Source of the DNA: Albula goreensis
Lineage: Eukaryota > Chordata > Actinopteri > Albuliformes > Albulidae
Length of the DNA: 64,000 nt
Assembly: GCA_022829145.1 (NCBI GenBank)
Contig: CM040743.1
Location: 899,501-963,500 of the forward strand
Reading direction: 5' to 3'
The notes under the pieces are model-generated. The model ran no database searches. It was given only the letters and a program-made list of their open reading frames with translations, and was not told the DNA's origin. Positions within the stretch are counted from its first letter, which is position 1. Every line of letters begins with the position of its first letter. Of this stretch, positions 51,188 to 63,759 are shown in pieces. The position numbers and the translations under genes were made by a program.

Positions 51188-54100
51188 CTGCGAGAGACAA
51201 GAGATATTAACACTGCATGGAAGGAGAGAGAGAAAAAGGGGCTATATGCAGTCCAGCCATGAAGATGATGGCTCAGGACAGGTGAGGAAGTTACTTTTGC
51301 ACATTATGGATCCATGTGAGGGTGACACGGTGATTTCATCATCCTTTTCATGCTGAAATAGTTTACGGTTTCATCAACAGAATATCCTGTTGAACTGGAT
51401 CTTTGATGTAGGCACTCTGATCATATTTGACCAAATACCTGAATTAAGACTAACTTTTTGATGTAAGTTTCAGTCAATATATTTTTCCCATTCAGCAATA
51501 ATTTCATTACCAAACAGAAAACAGAATTTCACATTTGACATGTCTTGGCTGGGGCCCATGGCAACATGTTCCATTAGACAGAATGGTGCATGGAAAGTGT
51601 GGATAGCCATTACACATCCTGGCTCCCAAAACAGGGAGGGCCTCTCAGGAAGGCCTCTGTATTGATGGTTAGTGTATAGTCTATGGAAATCGGGTCTTAC
51701 TTTGCTTCTTCTTTCTCAGTTAAATCTTCATCATCTGGAGGCAGATCTTCCCATTCTGAGAGGCAGAGACAGAGAGAGGGTCAATTAGAGCAACCAGCTC
51801 ATAAGACACTCATTCAAACCTAAACTCCTGAGGGATGCCGCTTGTGTGTGTGTGTGTGTGTGTTAGAGTGTCTGTGTGAGAGTGTTGATATATTTCACTC
51901 ACGTTCCACTGTGTTCCACCACTCCATCAGGCCTTCACTGTCCTGCAGGAAAGGAGAGACATTTGATGTACAAACATGTAACAGCAGATTACATATATGA
52001 GTGTAACAGAGCGTATTTGAAAGTAAGTGTGTATTTGAGTGTAACTGTACATAATACACACTGTTACTCCAAAATGCACACTAATACATACAGTTACATA
52101 CACTAACACAATAATCATACAAACTACATTGTTACTCTCAAATACATATTAATACACACTATTTTCCAAAATAAACACTAGTTTGGATTAGGGTGCAAGA
52201 CTACTACCTCCTCCTCCTCCTCCTCTTCCTCTTGCTCTTGGTCTCCAGCTGACCTTGCATCCATTGCCCTGGGTTGAATCGCCCCTGGTCTGGGAAACAA
52301 GGACTTTGTCCTTTCACTGTCCTGAAGGCAGATGGAGAGAGGAGGGTCTGACACCAGGGACACCAAGCCACCAGGGACACCACCACCCCCACCCCCCATT
52401 CGATGAGAATGACATCATTTGCTGTCACAAACTTTCTACATTTAACACAATTTCTGGAAGATAAAAAGCACCCACAAATGGCAGTGGAGAAATGATAGCA
52501 ACTGACACCAAACCATTTCAATTCAAAACACCTAATTTCACAGAAATGCTTTTGGTCAAAATAGCACTACGGTCAACTACCACACAATCATTAAATGTCA
52601 GAAAATCAATCAGTTTTCAGACAGTCTGATTTGTCACATAATTGACAGCTGTTCAGCATGACTGCTTAACCATCACAGGTTGTAAGGGACTGGAAATTCA
52701 AACACACTCAGAATTCAGGGCCTTTGTTCACCCTGGGAAGGTGTATCGTCAGTGTGTGTGAATGGTAAACCACAGGTCACACACGGTGGAACTTGCACAG
52801 CAGGTTGGGGCACATATCTACTCATTTGCTCAGCAGAGCTGCCTCACTTTGGCAGAGATATCCCCTCACATTGCTGGTGTTTTGTTTATTTACAGTTAGT
52901 AAATTGTTGTTAGGCTGTCCCCCCCCATACACTTTCCCTGTTCATTCTTTCTGCCATTTTTCTGAACACCTCACCTTTTTGTTGACAATACACTTTTTTC
53001 ATGTACTGCCTTTTTATTCAAAGATGAAAGAGCAAAGCAAGCCAACAAAAAAACTTCTTGTAAAGAAACCAAAGTCATTTAAGAGCAGAAGCCCTAATGT
53101 GGTACTTCACTCTGACCTGCAACCTCACCTACTCAGTGTTACTGACAATTCCCCTTTTAAAAGATGAACATCCCTACAAATTCCTTTTTTCTCACTATTT
53201 GTGCAAGTGCATCTGCGAGTGTGTATGTGTGTGTGCGCGCGAGTGTGAATGTGTGTGTGTGTAGGAGTGTGTGTGCGTGTGTATGTGTGGGAGTGTGTGT
53301 GTGTGTGTGTGCTTGTGTGTGTGAGTGTGTGCGTGTGTGTGTGCAGGAGTGTGTGAGTGTGCGTGTGTGTGTGAGTGTGTGTGTGTGTGTGTGTGCAGGA
53401 GTGTGTGAGTGTGCTTGTGTGTGTGAGTGTGTGTGCGTGTGTGTGTGCAGGAGTGTGTGAGTGTGTGTGTGTGTGTGCAGGAGTGTGCTTGTGTGCTTGT
53501 GTGTGTGTGTGTGTGTGTGTGCAGGAGTGTGTGAGTGTGCTTGTGTGTGTGTGTTCGTGTGTGTGTGCAGGAGTGTGTGCGTGTGCGTGGGACTGAGTGT
53601 GAGAGCTATACCTCTGTAGGCTCTGACGGACTGCTGTCTGTGCCCATAGAGGAATCCTCATTCCTGAGCCCTGTCAGCATCTTAGTCTGGATCAGCGAGA
53701 GAGGCATTACAATCACTCAGCACCCATTACAATCACTCAGCACCCAATACAATCACTCAGCACCCAATACAATCACTCAGCACCCATTACAATCACTCAG
53801 CACCCAATACAATCACTCAGCACCCATTACAATCACTCAGCACCCAATACAATCACTCAGCACCCAATACAATCACTCAGCACCCATTACAATCACTCAG
53901 CACCCAATACAATCACTCAGCACCCATTACAATCACTCAGCACCCAATACAATCACTCAGCACCCATTACAGTCACTCAGCACCCAATACAATCACTCAG
54001 CACCCATCAGAATCACTCAGCACCCAATACAATCACTCAGCACCCAATACAATCACTCAGCACCCATTACAGTCACTCAGCACCCAATACAATCACTCAG

Positions 54101-57100
54101 CACCCATTACAATCACTCAGCACCCAATGCAATCACTCAGCACCCAATACAATCACTCAGCACCCAATACAATCACTCAGCACCCAATACAATCACTCAG
54201 CACCCAATACAATCACTCAGCACCCAATGCAATCACTCAGCACCCAATACAATCACTCAGCACCCAATGCAGTCACTCAGCACCCAATACAGTCACTCAG
54301 CACCCAATACAATCACTCAGCACCCAATGCAGTCACTCAGCACCCAATACAGTCACCTGTACCCAGCACAGTCACCCGCACCCAGCACAGTCTCCTGCAT
54401 CCAACACAGTCTCACACTCAACAAACAGATGCACATGCTGACACAGACACTACCTTGGCTCCCTTGCGTGGCAGGAAGGGATTCCTGGCTTTTTTCCCTT
54501 TCTTCAGCTGCGGGGGAGAAGATAATGGGACAAAGAAAAAGCAAGTGTTACTGTATTACTAAGGCTTCACAACAGCACTGAGCTTTTCTTATACTATTAT
54601 TACAGTGTGGACAATTGGATAATCACCCCATATAGGCCCCATTTACCTACAGTCTACAGAGTATCCAGCACTGCATCAAGCCCATTTACCTTCAGTCTAC
54701 AGAGTATCCAGCACTGCATCAAGCCCATTTACCTACAGTCTACAGAGTATCCAGCACTGCATCAAGCCCATTTACCTACAGTCTACAGAGTATCCAGCAC
54801 TGCATTAAGCCCATTTAACTACAGTCTACAGAGTATCCAGCACTGCATCAAGCCCATTTACCTACAGTCTACAGAGTATCCAGCACTGCATCAAGCCCAT
54901 TTACCTACAGTCTACAGAGTATCCAGCACTGCATCAAGCCCATTTACCTACAGTCTACAGAGTATCCAGCACTGCATCAAGCCCATTTACCTACAGTCTA
55001 CAGAGTATCCAGCACTGCATCAAGCCCATTTACCGACAGTCTACAGAGTATCCAGCACTGCATCAAGCCCATTTACCTACAGTCTACAGAGTATCCAGCA
55101 CTGCATCAAGCCCATTTACCTTCAGTCTACAGATTATCCAGCACTGCATCAAGCCCATTTACCTACAGCCTACAGAGTATCCAGCACTGCATCAAGCCCA
55201 TTTACCTACAGTCTACAGAGTATCCAGCACTGCATCAAGCCCATTTACCTACAGTCTACAGAGTATCCAGCACTGCATCAAGCCCATTTACCTTCAGTCT
55301 TTACAGAGTATCCAGCACTGCATCAAGCCCATTTACCTTCAGTCTACAGAGTATCCAGCACTGCATCAAGCCCATTTACCTTCAGTCTACAGAGTATCCA
55401 GCACTGCATCAAGCCCATTTACCTTCAGTCTACAGAGTATCCAGCACTGCATCAAGCCCATTTACCTACAGTCTACAGAGTATCCAGCACTGCATCAAGC
55501 CCATTTACCTTCAGTCTACAGAGTATCCAGCACTGCATCAAGCCCATTTACCTACAGTCTACAGAGTATCCAGCACTGCATCAAGCCCATTTACCTACAG
55601 TCTACAGAGTATCCAGCACTGCATCAAGCCCATTTACCTACAGTCTACAGAGTATCCAGCACTGCATCAAGCCCATTTACCTACAGTCTACAGAGTATCC
55701 AGCACTGCATCAAGCCCATTTACCTACAGTCTACAGAGTATCCAGCACTGCATCAAGCCCATTTACCTTCAGTCTACAGAGTATCCAGCACTGCATCAAA
55801 CCCATTTACCTTCAGTCTACAGAGTATCCAGCACTGCATCAAGCCCATTTACCTACAGTCTACAGAGTATCCAGCACTGCATCAAGCCCATTTACCTAGT
55901 CTACAGAGTATCCAGCACTGCATCAAGCCCATTTACCTACAGTCTACAGAGTATCCAGCACTGGATCAAGCCCATTTACCTACAGTCTACAGAGTATCCA
56001 GCACTGCATCAAGCCCATTTACCTACAGTCTACAGAGTATCCAGCACTGCATCAAGCCCATTTACCTACAGTCTACAGAGTATCCAGCACTGCATCAAGC
56101 CCATTTACCTACAGTCTACAGAGTATCCAGCACTGCATCAAGCCCATTTACCTACAGTCTACAGAGTATCCAGCACTGCATCAAGCCCATTTACCTACAG
56201 TCTACAGAGTATCCAGCACTGCATCAAGCCCATTTACCTACAGTCTACAGAGTATCCAGCACTGCATCAAGCCCATTTACCTACAGTTTACAGGGTATCC
56301 AGCACTGCATCAAGCCCATTTACCTACAGTCTACAGAGTATCCAGCACTGCATCAAACCCATTTACCTACAGTCTACAGAGTATCCAGCACTGCATCAAG
56401 CCCATTTACCTACAGTCTACAGAGGTATCCAGCACTGCATCAAGCCCATTTACCTACAGTCTACAGAGTATCCAGCACTGCATCAAGCCCATTTACCTAC
56501 AGTCTACAGAGTATCCAGCACTGCATCAAGCCCATTTACCTACAGTCTACAGAGTATCCAGCACTGCATCAAGTCCATTTACCTACAGTCTACAGAGTAT
56601 CCAGCACTGCATCAAGCCCATTTACCTTTACAGTCTACAGGTATCCAGCACTGCATCAAGCCCATTTACCTCCAGTCTACAGAGTATCCAGCACTGCATC
56701 AAGCCCATTTACCTACAGCGTACAGAGTATCCAGCACTGCATCAAGCCCATTTACCTACAGCATACAGAGTATCCAGCACTGCATCAAGCCCATTTACCT
56801 ACAGTCTACAGAGTATCCAGCACTGCATCAAGCCCATTTACCTACAGTCTACAGAGTATCCAGCACTGCACCTTGTACCCAGGGTACAAGGGTTTCTGCC
56901 TCTACTAAATCACCTGTCAAACTGTTCTAAATATTGCTAACTCTTTGTGTTTAAGTATGTTTGATGATATCAATTTACCCTCGACTACTTTCCATAGTTC
57001 ACCACTTGTACTAAGGTACATGACTGGGACCCCTGAGGCTGGCGGTTCAAGCCCCAGTCCAGCCACAGCAACAACACCACTGCTGTTGGGCCCTTGAGCA

Positions 57101-60100
57101 AGCCCCACATTGCTCCCAGGGGGGATTGGCCCTTGGTTAGCCCAATCAACTGTCAGTCGCTTTGGATAAAAGCGTCAGCTAAATGACTGTAATGTAATGT
57201 AATGTTTATGAATTTAAAGACAGAGAGAAGGAGAGAGAGAGAGAAAGAGATAATATATACAACTTTGGGGACTTTAGGGATGTCCTCCTTCTCTTTTTCT
57301 GAGTGTTCATCTTCTCCTTTATCCTGGAAATAAGAACACATATTGGATAAATATAGTGTCAGAGGAATTTATATATTTACCATACATATCTTGCAATTAT
57401 CCAAATACACACACGCACACGCACGCACGCACGCACACACACACACACCCACCTGGCCTTTGAGAAGCAGAGATTCATATGATGGGGGCTGATCTTCACT
57501 TTCCTGAAACACAAATAGAGCAACATTACACATCTACAATATCCCACTCCTGTGTGTGTGTGTGTCTGTATGAGTGTATGAATGCACACAGATGTTTGTG
57601 TATATTTACCATACATATATAATAACAATCCAGATACACACACACCTGGCCTCTGAGGAGCACAGTTTCATATGATGGGGGCTGATATTCACTGTCCTGA
57701 AACACAAATAGAGCAACATCACACATCTACAATATCCCACTCCTGTGTGCGTCTGTTTATTTCCATATTAGTAAGACTGGGTGAGAATACAGACCTGTGT
57801 TGGTTGTTTTGATTGCTGCACACTTCCTATCTCTGTGGCTGGGGCTTCGTCTAATCTGTACTCCTGCACCAATGCAACAAAACACAGTGACAGAAAAACA
57901 AACAAAAAAAACATCAACACTCAGAAAACCCACTGACAGACAACAATACACAAATTGTTCAATACATACACTCATACACAAATAGCAACACACAGACAGG
58001 CAGGCAGGCAGACAGAGGTGAAGGGATAAACTGACACACACCTGCTTGTGTTTTGGCTGATCAACACTGGCAGGTTTCTCTTCAGAATCAGAGTCCTGCT
58101 CCATCTCCTGGAACAAAATGAGCAAATTACACTCTCTCCCTGAACCTGTATTATACCTTACAGTATCATCACTATCCCCCATTCAATTACAGTAATACTC
58201 CCCTTACAGCAACGCAATAATCCCCATAGAGTAACACAATAATCCCTTTACAGCAACACAATAATCCCCATAGAGTAACACAATAATCCCCTTACAGCAA
58301 CACAATAATCCCCATAGAGTAACATGATAATCTCCATAGAGTAACACAATAATCCCTTTACAGCAACGCAATAATCCCCATAGAGTAACACAATAATCCC
58401 TTTACAGCAACGCAATAATCCCCATAGAGTAACATGAATGCAATAATCCCCATAGAGTAACACAATAATCCCCATAAAGTAACATGATAATCTCCATAGA
58501 GTAACACAATAATCCCCTAAAGTAATATGACAAACCCCTGCAGTAACCCAAGCCCCTGAGGGAATAATTGCATGTGTGTGTGTGTGTGTGTGTGTATGCG
58601 TACCTCTGTGTTTGTAAGTGTATGCAGGTATATGTGTGTTTGTGTGTGTTTGTATGAGTGTTAGAGTGAGTGTAAAGCAGGCTTACTTTGGCTGCAGAGC
58701 GGAATGGGTTGATCTTTGACATGGCTCCTACCACTGCATTCTGAGGGACAGAACAGCAATAGCTCATTTACACAACAGCCTACCAACACGCAAACACACA
58801 CAGGCAACACACACAGAAATACAAATACAGCAAACCCACAAACAGACACGCTCATACACAAATAGCAAAACGCTGGCAGACAGATAGAGGTGAAGGGATA
58901 AACTGACACACACCTGCTTGTGTTTTGGCTGTTCAACACTGGCAGGTTTCTCTTCAGAATCAGAGTCCTTGCTCCATCTCCTGGAACAAAATGAGCAATT
59001 ACACTCTCTCCCTGAACCTGTATTATACCTTACAGTATCATCACTATCCCCCATTCAATAACAGTAATACTCCCCTTACAGCAACGCAATAATCCCCATA
59101 GAGTAACACAATAATCCCCTTACAGCAACACAATAATCCCCATAGAGTAACACAATAATCCCCATAGAGTAACACAATAATCCCTTTACAGCAACACAAT
59201 AATCCCCATAGAGTAACACAATAATCCCTTTACAGCAACGCAATAATCTCCATAGAGTAACATGATAATCTCCATAGAGTGACATGATAATCTCCATAGA
59301 GTAACATGATAATCCCCATAGAGTAACACAATAATCCCCTAAAGTAATATGACAAACCCCTGCAGTAACCCAAGCCCCTGAGGGAATAATTGCGTGTGTG
59401 TGTGTGTATGCGTATGAGTACCTCTGTGTTTGTAAGTGTATGCAGGTATATGTGTGTTTGTGTGTGTTTGTATGAGTGTTAGAGTGAGTGTAAAGCAGGC
59501 TTACTTTGGCTGCAGAGCGGAATGGGTTGATCTTTGACATGGCTCCTACTACTGCATTCTGAGGGACAGAACAGCAATAGCTCATTTACACAACAGCCTA
59601 CCAACACGCAAACACACACAGGCAACACACACAGAAATACAAATACAGCAAACCCACAGACAGACACGCTCATACACAAATAGCAAAATGCTGGCAGACA
59701 GATAGAGGTGAAGGGATAAACTGACACACACCTGCTTGTGTTTTGGCTGATCAACACTGGCAGGTTTCTCTTCAGAATCAGAGTCCTGCTCCTTCTCCTG
59801 GAACAAAATGAGCAATTACACTCTCTCCCTGAACCTGTATTATACCTTACAGTATCATGACTATCCCCCATTCAATAACAGTAATACTCCCCTTACAGCA
59901 ATGCAATAATCCCCATAGAGTAACACAATAATCCCTTTACAGCAACACAATAATCCCCATAGAGTAACATGATAATCCCCATAGAGTAACACAATAATCC
60001 CTTTACAGCAACACAATAATCCCCATAGAGTAACACAATAATCCCCATAGAGTAACACAATAATCCCCTAAAGTAATATGACAAACCCCTGCAGTAACCC

Positions 60101-60117
60101 AAGCCCCTGAGGGAATA

Positions 60118-60177
<60 letters not shown>

Positions 60178-60289
60178 AGAACATATTGTGTGTGCTTATG
60201 TGAATAAGTGCATGTTTCATGAGTCTATGTTTATATGACAGTGTGTGTGTGTGTGTACGCATGCCTGTGTGTTTGTAAGTGTATGCAGG

Positions 60290-60333
<44 letters not shown>

Positions 60334-61416
60334 CAAGCCTGTGTGTTTGTAAGTGTATGCAGGTATATATCTGTGTGTGTGTGTGTGTGTGTGTGTTGTG
60401 TTTGTATGAGTGTTAGAGTGAGTGTAAAGCAGGCTTACTTTGGCTGCAGAGCGGAATGGGTTGATCTTTGACATGGCTCCTACCACTGCATTCTGAGGGA
60501 CAGAACAGCAATAGCTCATTTACACAACAGCCTACCAACACGCAAACACACACAGGCAACACACACAGAAATACAAATACAGCAAACCCACAAACAGACA
60601 CGCTCATACACAAATAGCAAAATGCTGGCAGACAGATAGAGGTGAAGGGATAAACTGACACACACCTGCTTGTGTTTTGGCTGATCAACACTGGCAGGTT
60701 TCTCTTCAGAATCAGAGTCCTGCTCCTTCTCCTGGAACAAAATGAGCAAATTACACTCTCTCCCTGAACCTGTATTATACCTTACAGTATCATCACCATC
60801 CCCCATTCAATAACAGTAATACTAATAATCCCCATAGAGTAACACAATAATCCCCTTACAGCAATGCAATAATCCCCTTATAATAGAGTAACACAATAAC
60901 ATGATAATCCCCATAGAGTAACATGATAATCCCCATAGAGTAACACAAAATCCCCATAGAGTAACACAATAATCCCCATAGAGTAACATGATAATCCCCA
61001 TAGAGTAACATGATAATCCCCATAGAGTAACATGATAATCCCCATAGAGTAACACAATAATCCCCATAGAGTAACATAATAATCCCCATAGAGTAACACA
61101 ATAATCCCCTAAAGTAATATGACAAACCCCTGCAGTAACCCAAGGCCATTAAATAACAGTAATACTCCCCTTACAGCAGCACAATGATCCCCATTCACTA
61201 ACAGAATTATCCAAATGGAGTAAAATAACAAATCTCCATATAGTAACAGGATAATCTCAGTTACAGTAACAATATAAATTCCCCTTGCAGTACCATAATA
61301 ATCCCCATATAGTAACACAAAACCCCTAGGGGATAATTGTGTGTGTGTGAATGAGAACATATTGTTTGTGCTTATGTGAATAAGTGCATGTTTCATGAGT
61401 CTACGTTTATATGACA

Positions 61417-61447
<31 letters not shown>

Positions 61448-63665
61448 CATGCCTGTGTGTTTGTAAGTGTATGCAGGTATATATCTGTGTGTGTGTGTGT
61501 GTGTGTGTGTTTGTATGAGTGTTAGAGTGAGTGTAAAGCAGGCTTACTTTGGCTGCAGAGCGGAATGGGTTGATCTTTGATATGGCTCCTACTACTGCAT
61601 TCTGAGGGACAGAACAGCAATAGCTCATTTACACAACAGCCTACCAACACGCAAACACACACAGGCAACACAAACAGAAATACAAATACAGCAAACCCAC
61701 AGACAGACACGCTCATACACAAATAGCAAAATGCTGGCAGACAGATAGAGGTGAAGGGATAAACTGACACACACCTGCTTGTGTTTTGGCTGATCAACAC
61801 TGGCAGCTTTCTCTTCAGAATCAGAGTCCTGCTCCTTCTCCTGGAACAGGATTAGAAATTACACTCTCTCCCTGAACCTGTATTATACCTTACAGTATCA
61901 TCACCATCCCCCATTCAATAACAGTAATACTCCCCTTACAGCAACACAATAATCCCCATAGAGTAACACAATAATCCCCTTACAGCAACACAATAATCCC
62001 CATAGAGTAACACAATAATCCCCTTACAGCAACACAATAATCCCCATAGAGTAACACAATAATCCCCTTACAGCAACACAATAATCCCCATAGAGTAACA
62101 TGATAATCCCCATAGAGTAACACAATAATCCCCTAAAGTAATATGACAAACCCCTGCAGTAACCCAAGCCCCTGAGGGAATAATTGTTTGTGTGTGTGTG
62201 TATGTGTGTGTGTGTGTAAGTGCATGTTTCATGAGTCGATGTTTATATGACAGTGTGTGTGTATGCATGCCTGTGTGTTTGTAAGTGTATGCAGGTATAT
62301 GTGTTTGTGTGTGTTTGTATGAGTGTTAGAGTGAGTGTAAAGCAGGCTTACTTTGGCTGCAGAGCGGAATGGGTTGATCTTTGACATGGCTCCTACCACT
62401 GCATTCTGAGGGACAGAACAGCAATAGCTCATTTACACAACAGCCTACCAACACGCAAACACACACAGGCAACACACACAGAAATACAAATACAGCAAAC
62501 CCACAGACAGACACGCTCATACACAAATAGCAAAACGCTGGCAGACAGATAGAGGTGAAGGGATAAACTGACACACACCTGCTTGTGTTTTGGCTGTTCA
62601 ACACTGGCAGCTTTCTCTTCAGAATCAGAGTCCTGCTCCTTCTCCTGGAACAGGATTAGAAATTACACTCTCTCCCTGCGACTGTAATAATAACCTCTTA
62701 CAGTAACAGTGATAATCCCCTCTACTATCATATAATAGTCCCAATGAAGGATATGGATTTTATATAAAATAATAGTCCCAATGAAGGATATGGATCTTGG
62801 CCACATCAATCCAGCAGAGGGGCTCAGTCACACTCCAGCAGAGAGGCTCAGTCACACTCCAGCAGAGAGGCTCAGTCACACTCCAGCAGAGAGGCTTTCC
62901 AGCAGAGGGGCTCAGTCACACTCCAGCAGAGAGGCTCAGTCACACTCCAGCAGAGGGGCTCAGTCACACTCCAGCAGAGGGGCTCAGTCACACTCCAGCA
63001 GAGAGGCTCAGTCACACTCCAGCAGAGGGGCTCTTGCATTTTGTATTACTAGAGTGACAGGGAGTCTACAGCAGTTGTGGGGATCAGTGCGTACCCCACT
63101 TTACATCAGGTGCAATTAGAAAGGACTGCCATACCTGGGTACCTGAGCGAAAAGGATTCTTCAGGATGGAATTCATCACTCCATTCTGCGACAGGTGAGA
63201 CAGAGAGAGATATTAGTGCACTCCATTCTATGACAGGTGAGACAGAGAGAGATATTAGTGCACTCCATTCTATGACAGGTGAGACAGAGAGAGAGATATT
63301 AGTGCACTCCATTCTATGACAGGTGAGACAGAGAGAGATATTAGTGCACTCCATTCTATGACAGGTGAGACAGAGAGAGATATTAGTGCACTCCATTCTA
63401 TGACAGGTGAGACAGAGAGAGATATTAGTGCACTCCATTCTATGACAGGTGAGACAGAGAGAGATATTAGTGCACTCCATTCTATGACAGGTGAGACAGG
63501 CAGAGATATTAGTGCACAGCATACAGTAGCCCTTGGTCTGGTGTGCTTGCTGAGATTAAAATGGGTGTGGAGTAGATAAGGACTCACCTGCTTGGGTTTG
63601 GAATGGCGGGCTGTAGGTGGGGAGTGTTCACCTGTGTCGGATCCTGACTCTGTTTTATCTCTGTC
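50368..63665 (-). CDS. APOL-like gene C with NPF-motif exon array (5' partial)
   Basis: Exons in transcript order: 63588-63665, 63135-63185 (LKNPFRS), then alternating acidic and NPF exons (58042-62644), 57795-57863, 57646-57696 and 57453-57503 (both QPPSYE), 57264-57323, 54454-54507 (ARNPFLPRK), 53612-53686, 52208-52321 (ends in a Glu run), 51903-51942 ([10 protein letters not shown]), 51701-51755 ([17 protein letters not shown]) and 50368-51187. The last exon holds the whole APOL core: [20 protein letters not shown], hydrophobic [20 protein letters not shown] and [20 protein letters not shown], ending [10 protein letters not shown]. The true start lies beyond 64000. NPF is a known EH-domain ligand and PPxY a known WW-domain ligand, so links to endocytic adaptors and NEDD4-type ligases are plausible inferences. 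One acidic exon (58914-58980) has an extra base that breaks the frame. Confidence 0.8.
52785..53110 (+). repeat. Dispersed repeat copy 2
   Basis: Partner of 29705-30050, in a gene C intron. It contains the short frame [15 protein letters not shown] after 'tattcaaag'. Confidence 0.55.
53215..53595. repeat. GT-rich low-complexity tract
   Basis: Imperfect (GT)n with regular 'gtgcaggagtgtgtgagtgt' insertions, forming a higher-order repeat. It gives false Cys/Val and Thr/His frames. Confidence 0.95.
53706..54355. repeat. 20-bp minisatellite
   Basis: About 32 units of 'aatcactcagcacccaatac', with the variants 'cattac' and 'caatgc'. It lies in the gene C intron upstream of exon 53612-53686; the long frame through it is an artefact. 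Confidence 0.97.
54635..56870. repeat. 43-bp minisatellite, about 52 copies
   Basis: Highly regular 43-bp units with 'agcccatttacctacagtct' and 'acagagtatccagcactgc'. On the transcribed (minus) strand each unit contains 'ctgtaggtaaat', an acceptor-like AG directly followed by a donor-like GT. It fills most of the intron between exons 54454-54507 and 57264-57323. Confidence 0.97.
57005..57206 (+). mobile_element. tRNA-derived SINE
   Basis: B-box 'ggcggttcaagcccca', body 'cccaggggggattggcc', tail 'gctaaatgactgtaatgtaa' with TAATG repeats. Same family as 9072-9270. Confidence 0.8.
57453..57696 (-). other. Gene C duplicated PPSY exons
   Basis: Two 51-nt exons, 57646-57696 ([17 protein letters not shown]) and 57453-57503 ([17 protein letters not shown]), differ at a few positions and lie in introns that are also similar. 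PPxY is the canonical ligand of WW domains. Both exons are phase 0 on each side. Confidence 0.82.
58042..62644 (-). other. Gene C NPF / acidic exon array
   Basis: Six acidic exons (66 nt, [19 protein letters not shown] type): 62579-62644, 61775-61840, 60666-60731, 59732-59797, 58914-58980 (67 nt, frame broken) and 58042-58107. They alternate with five NPF exons (54 nt, [18 protein letters not shown] type): 62352-62405, 61548-61601, 60439-60492, 59505-59558 and 58687-58740. All intact exons are phase 0. Exon plus intron units of 0.8-1.1 kb are duplicated as a whole. Each intron carries the same 22-bp minisatellite ('ccccatagagtaacac...') and a GT tract, which vary in copy number. Confidence 0.88.
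58190..62135. repeat. 22-bp intronic minisatellites of gene C
   Basis: Five arrays of 'aataatccccatagagtaa' units at about 58190-58515, 59060-59350, 59880-60075, 60825-61110 and 61925-62135, one per duplicated exon-pair unit. Variants carry 'cccttacagcaac'. Neighbouring GT tracts reach about 50 bp (60121-60172). Confidence 0.93.
62805..63035. repeat. 24-bp minisatellite
   Basis: About nine units of 'ggctcagtcacactccagca' plus 'gaga' or 'gagg', in the gene C intron between exons 62579-62644 and 63135-63185. Confidence 0.94.
63186..63520. repeat. 42-bp minisatellite carrying a splice acceptor copy
   Basis: Eight units. On the minus strand each reads a pyrimidine run, 'cctgtcatag' and then 'aatggagtg', which copies the acceptor and first nine bases of NPF exon 63135-63185 (real acceptor 'cctgtcgcag'). 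Confidence 0.92.
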
Positions 63666-63759
63666 CTGAGAAAAAATACCAGGGGAAAAAGAGTAAATCT
63701 CTTCTGTGTGGCTTCCGCCTCTTAAATATCATCCACTTCCTCTTCACTAAAGTCCCACA

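Noticed and set aside
53706-54355. CRISPR-like regular array; same thought for the 43-bp and 22-bp arrays
   Set aside because: Units are directly tandem with no unique spacers, and the context is a vertebrate intron.
53535-54581. 348-codon frame rich in ITQHPIQS repeats
   Set aside because: Runs through the GT tract and the 20-bp minisatellite in a gene C intron.
54607-55899. 430-codon repetitive plus-strand frame
   Set aside because: Produced by the 43-bp minisatellite, whose length cycles one sequence through three frames. No gene context on this strand.
57005-57206. Possible tRNA gene
   Set aside because: The A and B box region is followed by a SINE body and TAATG tail and has no complete cloverleaf; it is a SINE head.
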